From assembly GCF_013409205.1 (NCBI RefSeq), contig NZ_JACCAE010000001.1, positions 372,001-436,000 of the forward strand: a DNA stretch of 64,000 bases, written 5' to 3'. Each line of letters opens with the position of its first letter. Position 1 is the first letter of the stretch. A program made the position numbers and the translations under genes. A model generated the notes under the pieces. It was not told where the DNA came from, ran no database searches, and worked only from the letters and a program-made list of their open reading frames with translations. This document shows positions 32,954-42,473 of the stretch, one piece after another. The DNA comes from Janibacter cremeus. Its GTDB lineage: Bacteria > Actinomycetota > Actinomycetes > Actinomycetales > Dermatophilaceae.

Positions 32954-33012
32954 GGCCTCACCCCAGCACGACCGGGGGCATGACCACCTCAGTAGTGCGC
33001 CACTGGGACGGA

Positions 33013-35739
33013 TCAGGACGGGGGCAGGTACCGCACGAGGTCGGACCGGGAGGCGATCCCCAGCTTCGCGAAGACCTGGTAGAGGTGCGACTCGACCGTG
33101 CGCACCGAGACCACGAGTTGCTGCGCGATGGCGGCATTGCTCAGGCCGGTCGCAGCCAGGCGCGCCACCTCCTGCTCGCGTCGGCTCAGCTCGATGATCG
33201 GCTCCTGCGGGGCCAGCGTCTGGCCGACCCCACCGTCGATCTGCCGGGCCAGCACCTGGGCGCGGCCGGCCATCCGTCGTGCCCCGTCACCCGACCCGAC
33301 GGCACGGTGGGCGCGTGCTGCCTGGGTGGCGGCCTCGACCGCCAGCGGAACCAGCCCACGCTCGGCAAAGCGCTCGGCCACCTGCTCCAGCCCCTGTCGG
33401 TCACCGGTGCGCATCGCGTCCGCGTGGTCGGCGAGCAGGGACGGGTACTCGCACTCGGCGCGATCGGCGATCCGACGAAGGGAGGTGGTCACCTCCCCGC
33501 CGCGCTCACCCAAGCGGCAGGCCAGGTGGAGCAACCCGGCCCGGCTCAGCTCCAGCTGGGGATACTGCTGCGCCCCGGCGAGTGCGATCGCGGCAGCGGC
33601 CGTGCGGTCACCCTCGGCGACCTTCAGCCACACGTCCGCCATGACGGCGTCGCCCGCCTGCCCGGCCGGCCCCGACCCCCGCCGCGCCACCCGGGCCTCG
33701 TCCCGCCGCCGTCGCGCCCGCTCGGGCTGGTGGCTGAGCGCTGCCGTCTGACTGAGCAGGGTCAGCGCCCAGGACAGCGACTCCCCCAGGTCGACCGTGC
33801 GGAAGTCCTCGACGGCGTCCAGGAGCACGGCCCGGGCCTGCGCGAGCCGGCCGACGTGCAGGAGGCAGCGGCCCAGCGCCAGGCACGCCAGTCCGCGGTT
33901 GACCACGTCGGGGCTGTCGGACATCGCCGCGTGGACCGCGGTGACCCCCGGGAGCACGTCCGTCATGCGGCCGTCCAGCATGCCGCTGAAAGCCGCCTGG
34001 AGGTCTGCCTCGGCCCCGGCCCCCGAGGCCCGGGCAGTGGCGCCGACGGGGAACTGACGAAGCCGGTCCCACACCTGCGCTCCTCGCTGGTGCAGCCCGA
34101 GCTGGCCCAGCGCCTGCCCGGCGATCTCCAGCACCATCAGCCGATGCAGCGCGGGGAGGTCCGAACGCTCCAGCAGCGGCTCGACGATGGCCAGCGCCTC
34201 GCGCGGGCGTCCTCGGCCGATGGCGACGCTGGCCCGGTAGGGCGCCAGCCGCTCGGCGCGACTCGTCGTGCGGTCACCACCCATCGTGGGGCCGACCGTG
34301 GCGCCGATGCGGTCCAGCAGGGCCTCGACGTCCTCGACGTGACCGAGGCCGAAGTACTTCGCCCGGAACCGCACCTCGATGTAGTCGTCGACCAGTTGTG
34401 GGTCGCGGCTGGCGAGCACGGCGTCCTCGACCTGCGTCAGCAGGGGAAGGGCCTCCTCGGCCCGGTTGCGGCCCACCAGTGCCCGCCCGAGCTCGATGAC
34501 GGCCGGGGCGCGCCCGGCGGGGTCCGCGTCCCCGGCCTCGAGTGCGGCCCGCGCCAGCCGTGCCGCCAGTGGGTGCGCGAAGACCTGGTTGGCCCGGCTC
34601 GCCGCGTCCAGCAACGTCTCCCGGCTCTGCTCGCGACCGGCCTCCAGGCGCCAGGTCACCACCCGCACCAGCGAGGCCTCCGCATCCCGGGAGTCGGCCG
34701 CGTCGAAGGCCTCCGCCAGGTCGCCCACGAGCCGACGTCGTCCGATCGTGCCGATCCGGGCCACCAACACCTCGCCGTAGAGCGGGTGGCCCAGGCGCAG
34801 GACCCCACGACCATCCGAGTCGTCCACGCTCACCAGGCCGATCTCCTCCAGCGAGGAGAGCACCTCCGTGGCGGCGATGACCTCCGCCACGGTCAGCGGC
34901 AGGGGCTCCCCGACGGCGACCGCCGCCAGGGCGTGCCGCTGGACCGGGTCCAGGGTCTCGAGCCGGGCCCACACCGCGTCCACCAGGCGGGGCGCGAGCA
35001 CGACCTCCTCGTCCCACATCCACGCCCCGTCCCGGGTCTGCAGGGAGCCTCGCTCGGCCGCGGCCATGACCAGCTCGCGGGCGTAGAGCACGTTGCCGCC
35101 GCTGACCTTGGTCAGACGTGCGACCGTGCGGGCGCTGACCGGAGCACCCAGCGACCGGCGGATCAGGTCACCCATCTCCGTCGTCGACAGGGGCTGCAGG
35201 TCCACCCGCAGCGCCAGGTCCTCCTTCCACAACGCGGTGACCGGGTCCGGGACGCTCTCCCCGCGCCGCACCGTGACCACCGGCGTCGCAACACCGTCCA
35301 GGCTCAGCTGCAGCAGCAGGGCGGCGGTGGCCTGGTCCAGGTGGTGCGCGTCGTCGACGAGCACCACCGTCTTGCGTCCCGCGGCCCGCATCTGCGCTGA
35401 GAACGAGCTGTGCCATCCGTTGGTGTCCGGCTGGTCGGCCACCCCCTCGGGCAGCAGGTGCAGGACCGCGCCGTAGGGCGTGCGCGAGGCCGCACGGGTG
35501 GCGATGACCGAGGACGTCGGCAATCCCTGGGCCTGCGCCCACCAGCGCACCTCGCGCAGCAGGCGGGTCTTCCCGACGCCGGCGGGCGCCACCACGACCG
35601 CCCCCCGGGGCCCGGCCGGTTCGTGCGGGGTCTCCTCCAACAGCGCTGTGATCAGGTCCAACTCGGCGTCACGGCTGGTGAAGGGCCACTCGCCTCGCAG
35701 GGCACGCGCAAGTTGTGACCCTGCCTCATGCTGCGTCAT
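33013..35739 (-). CDS. Large LuxR family ATPase regulator (LAL/MalT-like)
   Basis: A 908-residue transcriptional regulator of the STAND/LAL type. It has an AAA-like ATPase near the N-terminus with Walker A APAGVGKT and Walker B VVLVDDAHH, a long helical repeat region, and a C-terminal LuxR helix-turn-helix (last about 60 residues, LSRREQEVARLAATGLSNAA and TVESHLYQVFAKLG). The ATG at 35739 is chosen because the longer reading gives 46 Arg-rich residues. It is divergent from the ferredoxin reductase-like gene. Its inducer and targets cannot be deduced. Confidence 0.9.
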   Translation of the reverse strand: MTQHEAGSQLARALRGEWPFTSRDAELDLITALLEETPHEPAGPRGAVVVAPAGVGKTRLLREVRWWAQAQGLPTSSVIATRAASRTPYGAVLHLLPEGVADQPDTNGWHSSFSAQMRAAGRKTVVLVDDAHHLDQATAALLLQLSLDGVATPVVTVRRGESVPDPVTALWKEDLALRVDLQPLSTTEMGDLIRRSLGAPVSARTVARLTKVSGGNVLYARELVMAAAERGSLQTRDGAWMWDEEVVLAPRLVDAVWARLETLDPVQRHALAAVAVGEPLPLTVAEVIAATEVLSSLEEIGLVSVDDSDGRGVLRLGHPLYGEVLVARIGTIGRRRLVGDLAEAFDAADSRDAEASLVRVVTWRLEAGREQSRETLLDAASRANQVFAHPLAARLARAALEAGDADPAGRAPAVIELGRALVGRNRAEEALPLLTQVEDAVLASRDPQLVDDYIEVRFRAKYFGLGHVEDVEALLDRIGATVGPTMGGDRTTSRAERLAPYRASVAIGRGRPREALAIVEPLLERSDLPALHRLMVLEIAGQALGQLGLHQRGAQVWDRLRQFPVGATARASGAGAEADLQAAFSGMLDGRMTDVLPGVTAVHAAMSDSPDVVNRGLACLALGRCLLHVGRLAQARAVLLDAVEDFRTVDLGESLSWALTLLSQTAALSHQPERARRRRDEARVARRGSGPAGQAGDAVMADVWLKVAEGDRTAAAAIALAGAQQYPQLELSRAGLLHLACRLGERGGEVTTSLRRIADRAECEYPSLLADHADAMRTGDRQGLEQVAERFAERGLVPLAVEAATQAARAHRAVGSGDGARRMAGRAQVLARQIDGGVGQTLAPQEPIIELSRREQEVARLAATGLSNAAIAQQLVVSVRTVESHLYQVFAKLGIASRSDLVRYLPPS

Positions 35740-35810
35740 AGCACCACTTCCCGGACCATTTGCCACCACCCAGCCTAGTGCTGCTCGGCATCTGGTCGTA
35801 CGGTCAGGAC

Positions 35811-36581
35811 ATGCCCCTTGCCCCGCTGCCCGACGAGGACGTCGAGTTCGCCCTGACCGGACGTCGGTGGTGCACACCGGTCGTCGCGGGGCTGACCCTG
35901 CAGCCGCTCGAGGCTCGCATCAACTTCGTGCCCGGGCAGTACGTGCTGCTGCAGGACCAGGAGCGTCGGGTCCCGGTGCGTTCCTACTCCGTCGCGAATG
36001 CCCCGCGCGAGGACGCCACCCTGGATGTCCTGGTCACCGCCGTCCCGGACGGACCGACGAGCACGTGGCTGGCGCGCGACGCCGCGGTCGGCGACCGGCT
36101 GCTCGTCTCCGGCCCGTACGGCACCTTCGTCGCTGACCCCGACCACGCCGGGCCCACGTTGTACCTCGCCGGCGGCTCCGGCCTCGCGCCGGCGCTGTCC
36201 CTGGTCGAGGCGGCCGTCGCGCGCGGCGCGACCCAGGACCCCGATCCGGCGCGACGACACACACTGCTCTTCTGCGGACGCACGCATCAGGACGTCATCC
36301 ACCACGAGCGGCTGACCCGGCTGGCGGCCGAGCAGCCCGGCCTGGACTACGTGCGCACCCTCACCCGTGTCGCCGACGGCGGTGCGCCGGCCCCGCTGGG
36401 CCGGGTGCCGGCGGTCCTCCCCTCGCTCGTCGAGGACCTGAGCGAGCACGCCGTGTACGTCTCCGGCGCACCGGGTTTCGTCGATGCCTGCACCCGAGCC
36501 GCCCAGGATCTCGGGGCACGGCCGGGACGGTTGCACACCGAGGAGTTCTACGCCGAGCCGATCCCGTGGCACGGCGACTGA
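35811..36581 (+). CDS. Ferredoxin reductase-like FAD/NAD(P)H oxidoreductase
   Basis: A 256-residue protein with the FNR-like FAD-binding beta-barrel (VPVRSYSVANAP, about residues 45-56), the NAD(P)-binding domain (AGGSGLAPALSLVEAA) and the C-terminal nicotinamide-side segment ending HTEEFYAEP. It has no iron-sulphur domain, so it must pass electrons to a separate ferredoxin or oxygenase. The start is uncertain; ATG 35811 gives the best N-terminus, and the longer reading would overlap the divergent promoter region. The adenosyltransferase gene follows after 15 bp. Confidence 0.85.
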   Translation: MPLAPLPDEDVEFALTGRRWCTPVVAGLTLQPLEARINFVPGQYVLLQDQERRVPVRSYSVANAPREDATLDVLVTAVPDGPTSTWLARDAAVGDRLLVSGPYGTFVADPDHAGPTLYLAGGSGLAPALSLVEAAVARGATQDPDPARRHTLLFCGRTHQDVIHHERLTRLAAEQPGLDYVRTLTRVADGGAPAPLGRVPAVLPSLVEDLSEHAVYVSGAPGFVDACTRAAQDLGARPGRLHTEEFYAEPIPWHGD

Positions 36582-36596
36582 CACGAAGGGGGAACG

Positions 36597-37160
36597 ATGA
36601 GCGGCGACGCATCGCGCATCTACACCAAGACCGGCGACGACGGCACGACCGGACGGCTCTTCGGCGGCCGGGTCGGCAAGGACGACCCACTGGTCCAGGC
36701 CTGCGGTGACATCGACGAGGCCGTCGGCGCCCTCGGCATCGCCCGCGCCGAGCTCGAGCCGGGGACGGACCTGGCGGAGCTGACCCTGGCGAACCAGCGG
36801 CGGCTCTTCGTCGTCGCCGCCGACCTCATGGCCAACCCGCACGCCCGCGACCGGCTCGAGCCGGGCACCTCCCTCGTCGACGCCGACCTCGTCGGGGCCG
36901 TCGAGGCGGACATCGACACCCTCGTCGAGCAGCACCCGCTCAAGCCCGTCTTCATCGTGCCGGGGGCGACGCGCGCCTCGGCCGCCTTCGACCTCGCCCG
37001 CGGCGTCGTGCGCCGCGCCGAGCGCCACGCCGTGGCCGCCGCCCGCGCCGGCCAGGCGGTGTCCGACCCGGTGCTGCTGACGCTGAACCGGATGAGCGAC
37101 CTGGTCTACGTGCTCGCCCGGGCCAGTGCCGGCGACGCGGAGGCACCCAGCCACGAGTAG
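36597..37160 (+). CDS. Cob(I)alamin adenosyltransferase, PduO type
   Basis: A 187-residue trimeric ATP:corrinoid adenosyltransferase, which makes adenosylcobalamin from cob(I)alamin and ATP. Signature residues are present: TKTGDDGTTGRLFGGR with VGKDD, VPGATRASAAFDLAR, RRAERHAVAA and LLTLNRMSDLVYVLAR. CGAAGGGGG lies just before the ATG and serves as ribosome site. The preceding flavin reductase-like gene is 15 bp upstream; it could supply electrons for cobalamin reduction, but this is only a neighbourhood guess. Confidence 0.93.
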   Translation: MSGDASRIYTKTGDDGTTGRLFGGRVGKDDPLVQACGDIDEAVGALGIARAELEPGTDLAELTLANQRRLFVVAADLMANPHARDRLEPGTSLVDADLVGAVEADIDTLVEQHPLKPVFIVPGATRASAAFDLARGVVRRAERHAVAAARAGQAVSDPVLLTLNRMSDLVYVLARASAGDAEAPSHE

Positions 37161-37275
37161 GTGGCTTCGAGACGGTCGCGGAGCGACCTCCTCAGCCACC
37201 GGTTGGTTGAGGTGCGAGCGTGCCAGCCTCGAAACCACCGGTTGGTTGAGGTGCGAGCGTGCCAGCCTCGAAACC
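37161..37275. repeat. REP-like palindromic element with two 39-bp tandem copies
   Basis: Two perfect 39-bp tandem copies lie at 37196-37234 and 37235-37273, beginning CCACCGGTTGGTTGAGG and ending CCTCGAAA. The left flank (from 37161, GGTGGCTTCGAGACGG) is an imperfect inverted version of the same unit, so the whole forms a long hairpin. GGTTTCGAG/CAACCACCGG-type intergenic palindromes are familiar from several actinobacterial genomes. The element sits between two co-oriented genes and may terminate or insulate transcription. Confidence 0.8.
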
Positions 37276-37301
37276 AAGCCGACGTGGGCCACGATGGGTG
37301 C

Positions 37302-38141
37302 ATGAGCCTCACCGATGCTGCCTACCAGTGCGAGCCCGGCGGTCCCCTCGACGTCGACCGTGACCTCTACGGCCGGATCGGGGCGATGACCCATGGGCGT
37401 GAGCTCGTCGACTCCTTCGTCGTCCCGATCCGCAGCGGCCGGGCGTGGGAGGTGCCGGCCGGCCACGTCTGCCGGATCGTCACCATCGAGGGTCCGCAGG
37501 TGGCCGACCTGAACCTGTGGAACCGCCATGACCCCCGCGAGCGACTGTGGGCCTCGCGCACCCGGCAGCTGCAGTCGGCGCACGTGTCGACCTTCGACCG
37601 ACTCTGGTCGACGCTGCCCTTCCTGCGTCCGCTCGTGACGATCACCGGGGACTCCCTGCAGGACTACGGCGTCGACGACGAAGGGGGGCGCGTCCACGAC
37701 CTGCTGGGCACCCGGTGCGATCCGTACGTCAACCAGATGCTGAATGACGTGCCCTTCGACTACCACTGCCACTCCAACCTCACCCGGGCCGTGCGGCCCT
37801 GGCACCTGACCGAGTTCGACGTGCACGACGTGCTCAACGTCTTCCAGTGCACGGGGCTGAACGAGCGCGACGAGTACTTCATGAAGACCTGCCCGGCGAG
37901 CAAGGGCGACTACTTCGAGTTCTTCGCCGAGATCGACGTCCTGGCCGCGCTGTCCACGTGCCCCGGCGGTGACCTGTCCGTGCCGATGTTCGGTCCGCAC
38001 GCCGGTGACGCCGAGTCGGTCTGCCGGCCGCTGGGCATCGAGGTCTACTCGGTCCCGGACGAGGCGCTGGCCGGCTGGCAGCCGCCGCAGCGGGCGGCCT
38101 ACGCCCAGGACCACGGCATGGCTGCGCAGCCCTGGCGCTGA
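37302..38141 (+). CDS. Urea carboxylase-associated family protein (DUF1989)
   Basis: A 279-residue protein of the DUF1989/urea carboxylase-associated family (VPAGHVCRIVTIEGPQVADL, NVFQCTGLN, CPASKGDYFEFFAEIDVLAALS, and CPGGDLS). Members are cupin-like and usually lie next to urea carboxylase or amino-acid degradation genes; some act in guanidine or carboxyguanidine breakdown. No urea carboxylase is visible in this window. The ATG at 37302 follows directly on the REP-like repeat. It ends 64 bp before the MFS gene. Confidence 0.85.
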   Translation: MSLTDAAYQCEPGGPLDVDRDLYGRIGAMTHGRELVDSFVVPIRSGRAWEVPAGHVCRIVTIEGPQVADLNLWNRHDPRERLWASRTRQLQSAHVSTFDRLWSTLPFLRPLVTITGDSLQDYGVDDEGGRVHDLLGTRCDPYVNQMLNDVPFDYHCHSNLTRAVRPWHLTEFDVHDVLNVFQCTGLNERDEYFMKTCPASKGDYFEFFAEIDVLAALSTCPGGDLSVPMFGPHAGDAESVCRPLGIEVYSVPDEALAGWQPPQRAAYAQDHGMAAQPWR

Positions 38142-38205
38142 GCCGCCACGCCCCCTCTACCGCGCGGTGTCCGCGGGGAGTGACACCGTGCGGGATACTC
38201 CCCAC

Positions 38206-39534
38206 GTGAGCACCACCGAGCGGATCCACCAGCGTCTGATCCGGCGCGACGCCGAGGCCGAGCAGGCCCTGCCGGAGGCCGTGCGCCGCAATGTCCCCCG
38301 CAACAGTCTGCGGCTGGTCCTGGCCAATGCGCTGCAGTCCTCGGGCGACCAGACGATCAACGCCTCGACCGTCCTGCCCTGGCTCTTCCACGTCCTGGGC
38401 GTGCCCCCGGCCCTCACGGGCGTGCTCGTGCCCATCCGCGAGTCCGGATCGATGCTCCCCCAGGCGCTGCTGACCCCGCTGATCCTGCGGGTGCGCCGCC
38501 GCAAGCACGTCTTCGTCGCGGGCGCGCTCGTGCAGTCCGCGTCGGTTGCGGTCATCGCAGGGACCGCGGCGCTCGGCCACGGGCTCAGCGCCGGCGTGGT
38601 CATCATCGTCGCCCTGGCCGTCTTCTCCCTCGGGCGCTGCCTGTGCTCGATCTCCTCCAAGGACGTGCAGGGCCGCACCGTGCCGAAGGGGGAACGCGGC
38701 CAGATCAACGGCCTCGCCACGACCGCCTCCGGGTTCGTCGCGATCACCCTCGGCCTCGGGGTGCGCAGCGTCGGCGGCGGCGATGTCGAGGCGTCCCAGC
38801 TGGCCTGGCTGCTCGCGGCGGGTGCGCTGCTGTGGACACTCGTCGCGGCGGTGTACATCACCATCCGCGAACCCGCCGACGACAGCGACGCACCGGCGCT
38901 CCACGGCACGGACGACGAGCCGAACTGGTTCGTCCAGACCTTCTCGATGCTGCGCCGCGACAAGGCCTTCCGCACCTTCGTCACCGTACGCAGCTTCCTG
39001 CTCGTCTCGGCGCTGAGCCCGCCCTTCATCGTCCTGCTGTCGGTGCGCTCCGGCACGGAAGGCCTCGGCGGGCTGGGGGGTTTCATCCTCGCCTCGGGTG
39101 TGGCGGCCCTGCTCGGCGGGCGTATCTTCGGCCGTCTGGCCGACCGTTCCAGCAAGCGGTTGATGGCCGGCGGAGCGGCCCTCGCCTCGATGATCATCAT
39201 CGTGCTCGTGCTGGCCGTCACCGTCCTGGACATCGCCGACGGGTCGCTGCTGGCCTACGTGCTCTTCGTCGGCAGCTACTTCCTGCTCACCCTGACCCAC
39301 ACCGGCGTCCGCGTGGGCCGCAAGACCTACATCGTCGACATGGCCGACGGCGACCAGCGCACCACCTACGTCGCGGTGTCCAACTCCGCGATGGGTCTGG
39401 TCCTGCTCGTGGTCGGCGCCCTCAGCTCCGCCCTGGCGACCCTCGGCATCATCTGGGCGCTGCTCTTCCTCGCCGCCCTCGGCCTCCTGGGGGTCGTTGC
39501 CTCCGCTCGCCTGCCGGAGGTCTCCCGGGGCTAG
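38206..39534 (+). CDS. MFS transporter
   Basis: A 442-residue membrane protein with about 11-12 helices and an MFS-like architecture. Its N-terminal about 30 residues are charged and cytoplasmic. It has [16 protein letters not shown] as the loop motif between helices. Start is GTG 38206 (GTG 38188 is an alternative); a GATACT -10-like element ends 6 bases before it and there is no ribosome site, which suggests a leaderless transcript. The kynA gene follows after 56 bp, so it may move tryptophan, kynurenine or anthranilate. Confidence 0.85.
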   Translation: MSTTERIHQRLIRRDAEAEQALPEAVRRNVPRNSLRLVLANALQSSGDQTINASTVLPWLFHVLGVPPALTGVLVPIRESGSMLPQALLTPLILRVRRRKHVFVAGALVQSASVAVIAGTAALGHGLSAGVVIIVALAVFSLGRCLCSISSKDVQGRTVPKGERGQINGLATTASGFVAITLGLGVRSVGGGDVEASQLAWLLAAGALLWTLVAAVYITIREPADDSDAPALHGTDDEPNWFVQTFSMLRRDKAFRTFVTVRSFLLVSALSPPFIVLLSVRSGTEGLGGLGGFILASGVAALLGGRIFGRLADRSSKRLMAGGAALASMIIIVLVLAVTVLDIADGSLLAYVLFVGSYFLLTLTHTGVRVGRKTYIVDMADGDQRTTYVAVSNSAMGLVLLVVGALSSALATLGIIWALLFLAALGLLGVVASARLPEVSRG

Positions 39535-39590
39535 ACCGCACTGCGCCCGCCCGTAGGCTTGGGCACCCGACGACGGCGAAGGAGCCAAGG

Positions 39591-40439
39591 ATGAGCGGCA
39601 ACACCCGGGACATCGAGGAGGGCGTCCACCAGGACTTCCGCGAGGAGATGTCCTACAGCTCCTACCTGGCCCTCGACACCCTGCTCGACGCGCAACGCCC
39701 GATCAGCGTCCCGGAGCACCACGACGAGATGCTCTTCATCATCCAGCACCAGACCTCCGAGCTGTGGCTCAAGCTCGTCCTGCACGAGACCCGCTCGGCC
39801 ATGGCGCTGCTCGCGGCCGACGAGATGCGCATGGCGCTGAAGCGGGTCGCCCGGGTGAAGCACATCCAGCGCACCCTGACCGACCAGTGGTCGGTGCTGG
39901 CCACGCTGACACCCAACGAGTACCAGGAGCTGCGCCCGCACCTGGGCCACGCCTCGGGCTTCCAGTCCTGGCAGTACCGCGCCGTCGAGTTCGCCCTGGG
40001 CAACAAGCACCCCGGCATGCTCCGGGTCTTCGCCGACGACCCGGATGCCCAGGCCGTACTCGCCGAGCTGCTTGCGGCGCCGAGTCTCTACGACGAGTTC
40101 CTGAGGTGCCTGGCGCGCCGCGGCTACGCGATCCCCGAGCGGGTGCTCACCCGTGACGTCACCCGCGCCCACGAGCTCGACCCGGAGCTGACTGCCCTCT
40201 TCTCCCACATCTACGAGTACGCCGAGGACAACTGGGACGTCTACGAGGCCTGCGAGGAGCTGGTCGACCTCGAGGACAACTTCCAGCTGTGGCGCTTCCG
40301 CCACCTGAAGACGGTCCAGCGCATCATCGGCATGAAGCGGGGCACCGGCGGCAGCTCCGGCGTCGGCTTCCTGCAGAAGGCCCTCGACCTGACCTTCTTC
40401 CCCGAGCTGTTCGCGCTGCGCACGCAGGTCGGGGCATGA
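39591..40439 (+). CDS. kynA: Tryptophan 2,3-dioxygenase
   Basis: A 282-residue haem enzyme that opens the indole ring of L-tryptophan to N-formylkynurenine, the first step of the kynurenine pathway. Signature blocks include [31 protein letters not shown] and [13 protein letters not shown], with the haem-ligand His in the C-terminal half ([13 protein letters not shown]). AAGGAG lies 7 bases before the ATG, and a TAGGCT -10-like box near 39553. It overlaps kynU by 4 bp (ATGA). Confidence 0.95.
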   Translation: MSGNTRDIEEGVHQDFREEMSYSSYLALDTLLDAQRPISVPEHHDEMLFIIQHQTSELWLKLVLHETRSAMALLAADEMRMALKRVARVKHIQRTLTDQWSVLATLTPNEYQELRPHLGHASGFQSWQYRAVEFALGNKHPGMLRVFADDPDAQAVLAELLAAPSLYDEFLRCLARRGYAIPERVLTRDVTRAHELDPELTALFSHIYEYAEDNWDVYEACEELVDLEDNFQLWRFRHLKTVQRIIGMKRGTGGSSGVGFLQKALDLTFFPELFALRTQVGA

Positions 40440-41656
40440 GCACCCTGCGCTCCCGTGCCGCGCAGCTGGACGCCGCCGACCCGCTGGCTGCCTGCCGGGA
40501 GGAGTTCCTGCCGGCCGAGGGCCTGGTCGCCTATCTCGACGGCAACTCGCTCGGGCGCCCCCTTCGCGCCACCGCGCAGCGGCTCGAGCGCCTCGTGCGC
40601 CACGACTGGGGCACCCGGCTCATCCGCTCGTGGGACGAGCAGTGGATGGAGCTGCCGCTGCGCCTGGGCGACCGGATCGGGCAGGTCTGCCTCGGTGCGG
40701 CCCCCGGCCAGAGCGTCGTCGGCGACTCGACGACGGTGATGCTCTACAAGCTGCTGCGGGCGGCCGTCACCGCCGCTGGACCGCAGCGCCCGCAGATCGT
40801 CCTCGACACGGAGAACTTCCCCACCGACCGCTATGTCGCCGAGGGCATCGCTGCCGAGACCGGAGCCGAGCTGGTCTGGCTGGAGCCGGACCCGGCGAAG
40901 GGGGTCACCCCCGACGTCGTCGCCGGCGCCCTCACCGAGCGCACCGGGGTGGTCCTCCTCTCGCACGTCGCGTACAAGTCGGCCTGGGTCGCCGACCTGC
41001 CGGCGATCACCGCCCTCGTCCACGGCGCGGGCGCGCTCGTCCTGTGGGACCTGTGCCACTCGGTCGGGGTGCTCCCGAGCGACCTCGACGCCCACGACGT
41101 CGACCTCGCCGTGGGCTGCAGCTACAAGTTCCTCGGCGGCGGCCCGGGGGCACCCGCGTTCGGGTACGTCGCCGAGCGCCACCAGGAGCAGCTGAGCCAA
41201 CCCATCCAGGGGTGGATGGGTCACGCCGAGCCCTTCGTCATGGGACCGGGGTACCGGGCCGGCACGGGCATGCGTGCCTTCATCTCCGGGACGCCGTCGG
41301 TGCTCGGGATGGCCGGCATCGAGGACACCGTCGACCTCATCGAGCGCGTCGGCCTGGACCGGGTGCACACCAAGGCGAGCGCGCTGGGGCGGTTCGTCAT
41401 CGACAGTGTCGACGAGATCCTGGCCGACCACGGGGTGCGGGTGGTCTCGCCACGCGAGGACGATCGTCGCGGCGCGCACGTGACGATCGGGCACCCGCGC
41501 TTCCGTGAGGTCACCCGCGAGCTGTGGTCGCAGGACGTCATCCCCGACTTCCGTGAGCCCGACGGGATCCGGCTCGGGCTGTCGCCGCTGAGCACCTCCT
41601 ACGCCGAGGTCGCCGAGGCGCTCGTGGCGATCGAGGGCCTGCTCAGCCGCGGATGA
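40436..41656 (+). CDS. kynU: Kynureninase
   Basis: A 406-residue PLP enzyme that cleaves kynurenine to anthranilate and alanine. It has the N-terminal [10 protein letters not shown] block, the substrate-side [12 protein letters not shown], the PLP-phosphate [10 protein letters not shown] and the PLP-lysine motif [14 protein letters not shown]. It is translationally coupled to kynA. The 3' end overlaps the convergent formamidase-like gene by 14 bp. With kynA and a formamidase it would turn tryptophan into anthranilate. Confidence 0.95.
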   Translation: MSTLRSRAAQLDAADPLAACREEFLPAEGLVAYLDGNSLGRPLRATAQRLERLVRHDWGTRLIRSWDEQWMELPLRLGDRIGQVCLGAAPGQSVVGDSTTVMLYKLLRAAVTAAGPQRPQIVLDTENFPTDRYVAEGIAAETGAELVWLEPDPAKGVTPDVVAGALTERTGVVLLSHVAYKSAWVADLPAITALVHGAGALVLWDLCHSVGVLPSDLDAHDVDLAVGCSYKFLGGGPGAPAFGYVAERHQEQLSQPIQGWMGHAEPFVMGPGYRAGTGMRAFISGTPSVLGMAGIEDTVDLIERVGLDRVHTKASALGRFVIDSVDEILADHGVRVVSPREDDRRGAHVTIGHPRFREVTRELWSQDVIPDFREPDGIRLGLSPLSTSYAEVAEALVAIEGLLSRG

Positions 41657-42392
41657 CCTCCAGGACCGCCGGCCAGTGCCGGCTGGTCGGGTCGATGAGG
41701 TCGAAGTGGTGCGCTCCCGCCAGCACGGTGCTGCGCGCCCCGAAGCCCTGCGTCTGGGCGAGCGGGACGGTCGTGTCGGCGTCCCCGTGCACGAGGTGGA
41801 GCTGCCCGGCGATCTCGGGGCGGGAGGCCAGCAAGCGCGTCGGGTCGAGCGGCCCGTAGACCCCGGGTCCATCGCCCGGGGCGACTCCCAGCCAGTCACG
41901 GACCGCGTCATCACCGAGGTGCTGTGTCAACGCGGCATCGAGGTCGGCCACCGGCGCCAGGGCGAGCGCGCGCACCGGAGGCAGGCCGGGAGTCAGCGCC
42001 CGCCACAGCGCGAGCGTCGCCCCTGCGGAGTGCCCGACCCAGGCAGCCACCTCGACGCCGGCGGCCCGCAAGTGCTCATCGAGCGCGGTGAGGTCCTCGA
42101 TGGTGGCGAAGGGGGCTCCCGGCACCCGGCGGTACTCGGCGAGCACCACCTGCCACCCGGACTGCGCGAGGGCCCGCGCCTGCGGGCGGGCGTGCACCCG
42201 GTCGATCTCGGGTCGGAAGTAGCCGCCGTGGATGAGCACCAGGACGGGTGCGCCCGGTCGGCCGACGGTCTCGAAGAGCTGATCCGCCTGCGGGCCGTAG
42301 CTGGTGGTGGGGCCGGCGGGACCCGCCGACCCATCCCGCAGCAGACGGGTCAGGGCATCGTGCTCTCCCACGGCGACGGAGTTCCCCTTCAT
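41643..42392 (-). CDS. Alpha/beta hydrolase, probable kynurenine formamidase (AFMID type)
   Basis: A 249-residue alpha/beta hydrolase with the oxyanion HGGYFRP motif, nucleophile GHSAGA, acid in VHGDADTTV, and His in GAHHFDLID. HGGYxxP plus GHSAG is typical of the eukaryote-like N-formylkynurenine formamidases. The pathway between kynA and kynU needs this step, and no KynB-type metal enzyme is present. It is convergent with kynU, overlapping by 14 bp, and so is separately transcribed. A paralogue lies at 44382-45137. The ATG at 42392 gives a normal N-terminus; longer reading is an artefact. Confidence 0.85.
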   Translation of the reverse strand: MKGNSVAVGEHDALTRLLRDGSAGPAGPTTSYGPQADQLFETVGRPGAPVLVLIHGGYFRPEIDRVHARPQARALAQSGWQVVLAEYRRVPGAPFATIEDLTALDEHLRAAGVEVAAWVGHSAGATLALWRALTPGLPPVRALALAPVADLDAALTQHLGDDAVRDWLGVAPGDGPGVYGPLDPTRLLASRPEIAGQLHLVHGDADTTVPLAQTQGFGARSTVLAGAHHFDLIDPTSRHWPAVLEVIRG

Positions 42393-42473
42393 CCGTCCAG
42401 TGTCCCCGACCCGCTGCCCATGACGCGATGCCGGACGCATCATGGCGCTCTGCGGGGCTGACAGACTCCCGCC

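Noticed and set aside
35740..35877. A 46-residue N-terminal extension of the LuxR-ATPase
   Set aside because: Composition is Arg-rich and non-coding-like, and it would cover the start region of the divergent gene.
37196..37273. Possible CRISPR array from tandem repeats
   Set aside because: The two 39-bp units are directly adjacent with no spacer, and form part of a palindrome.
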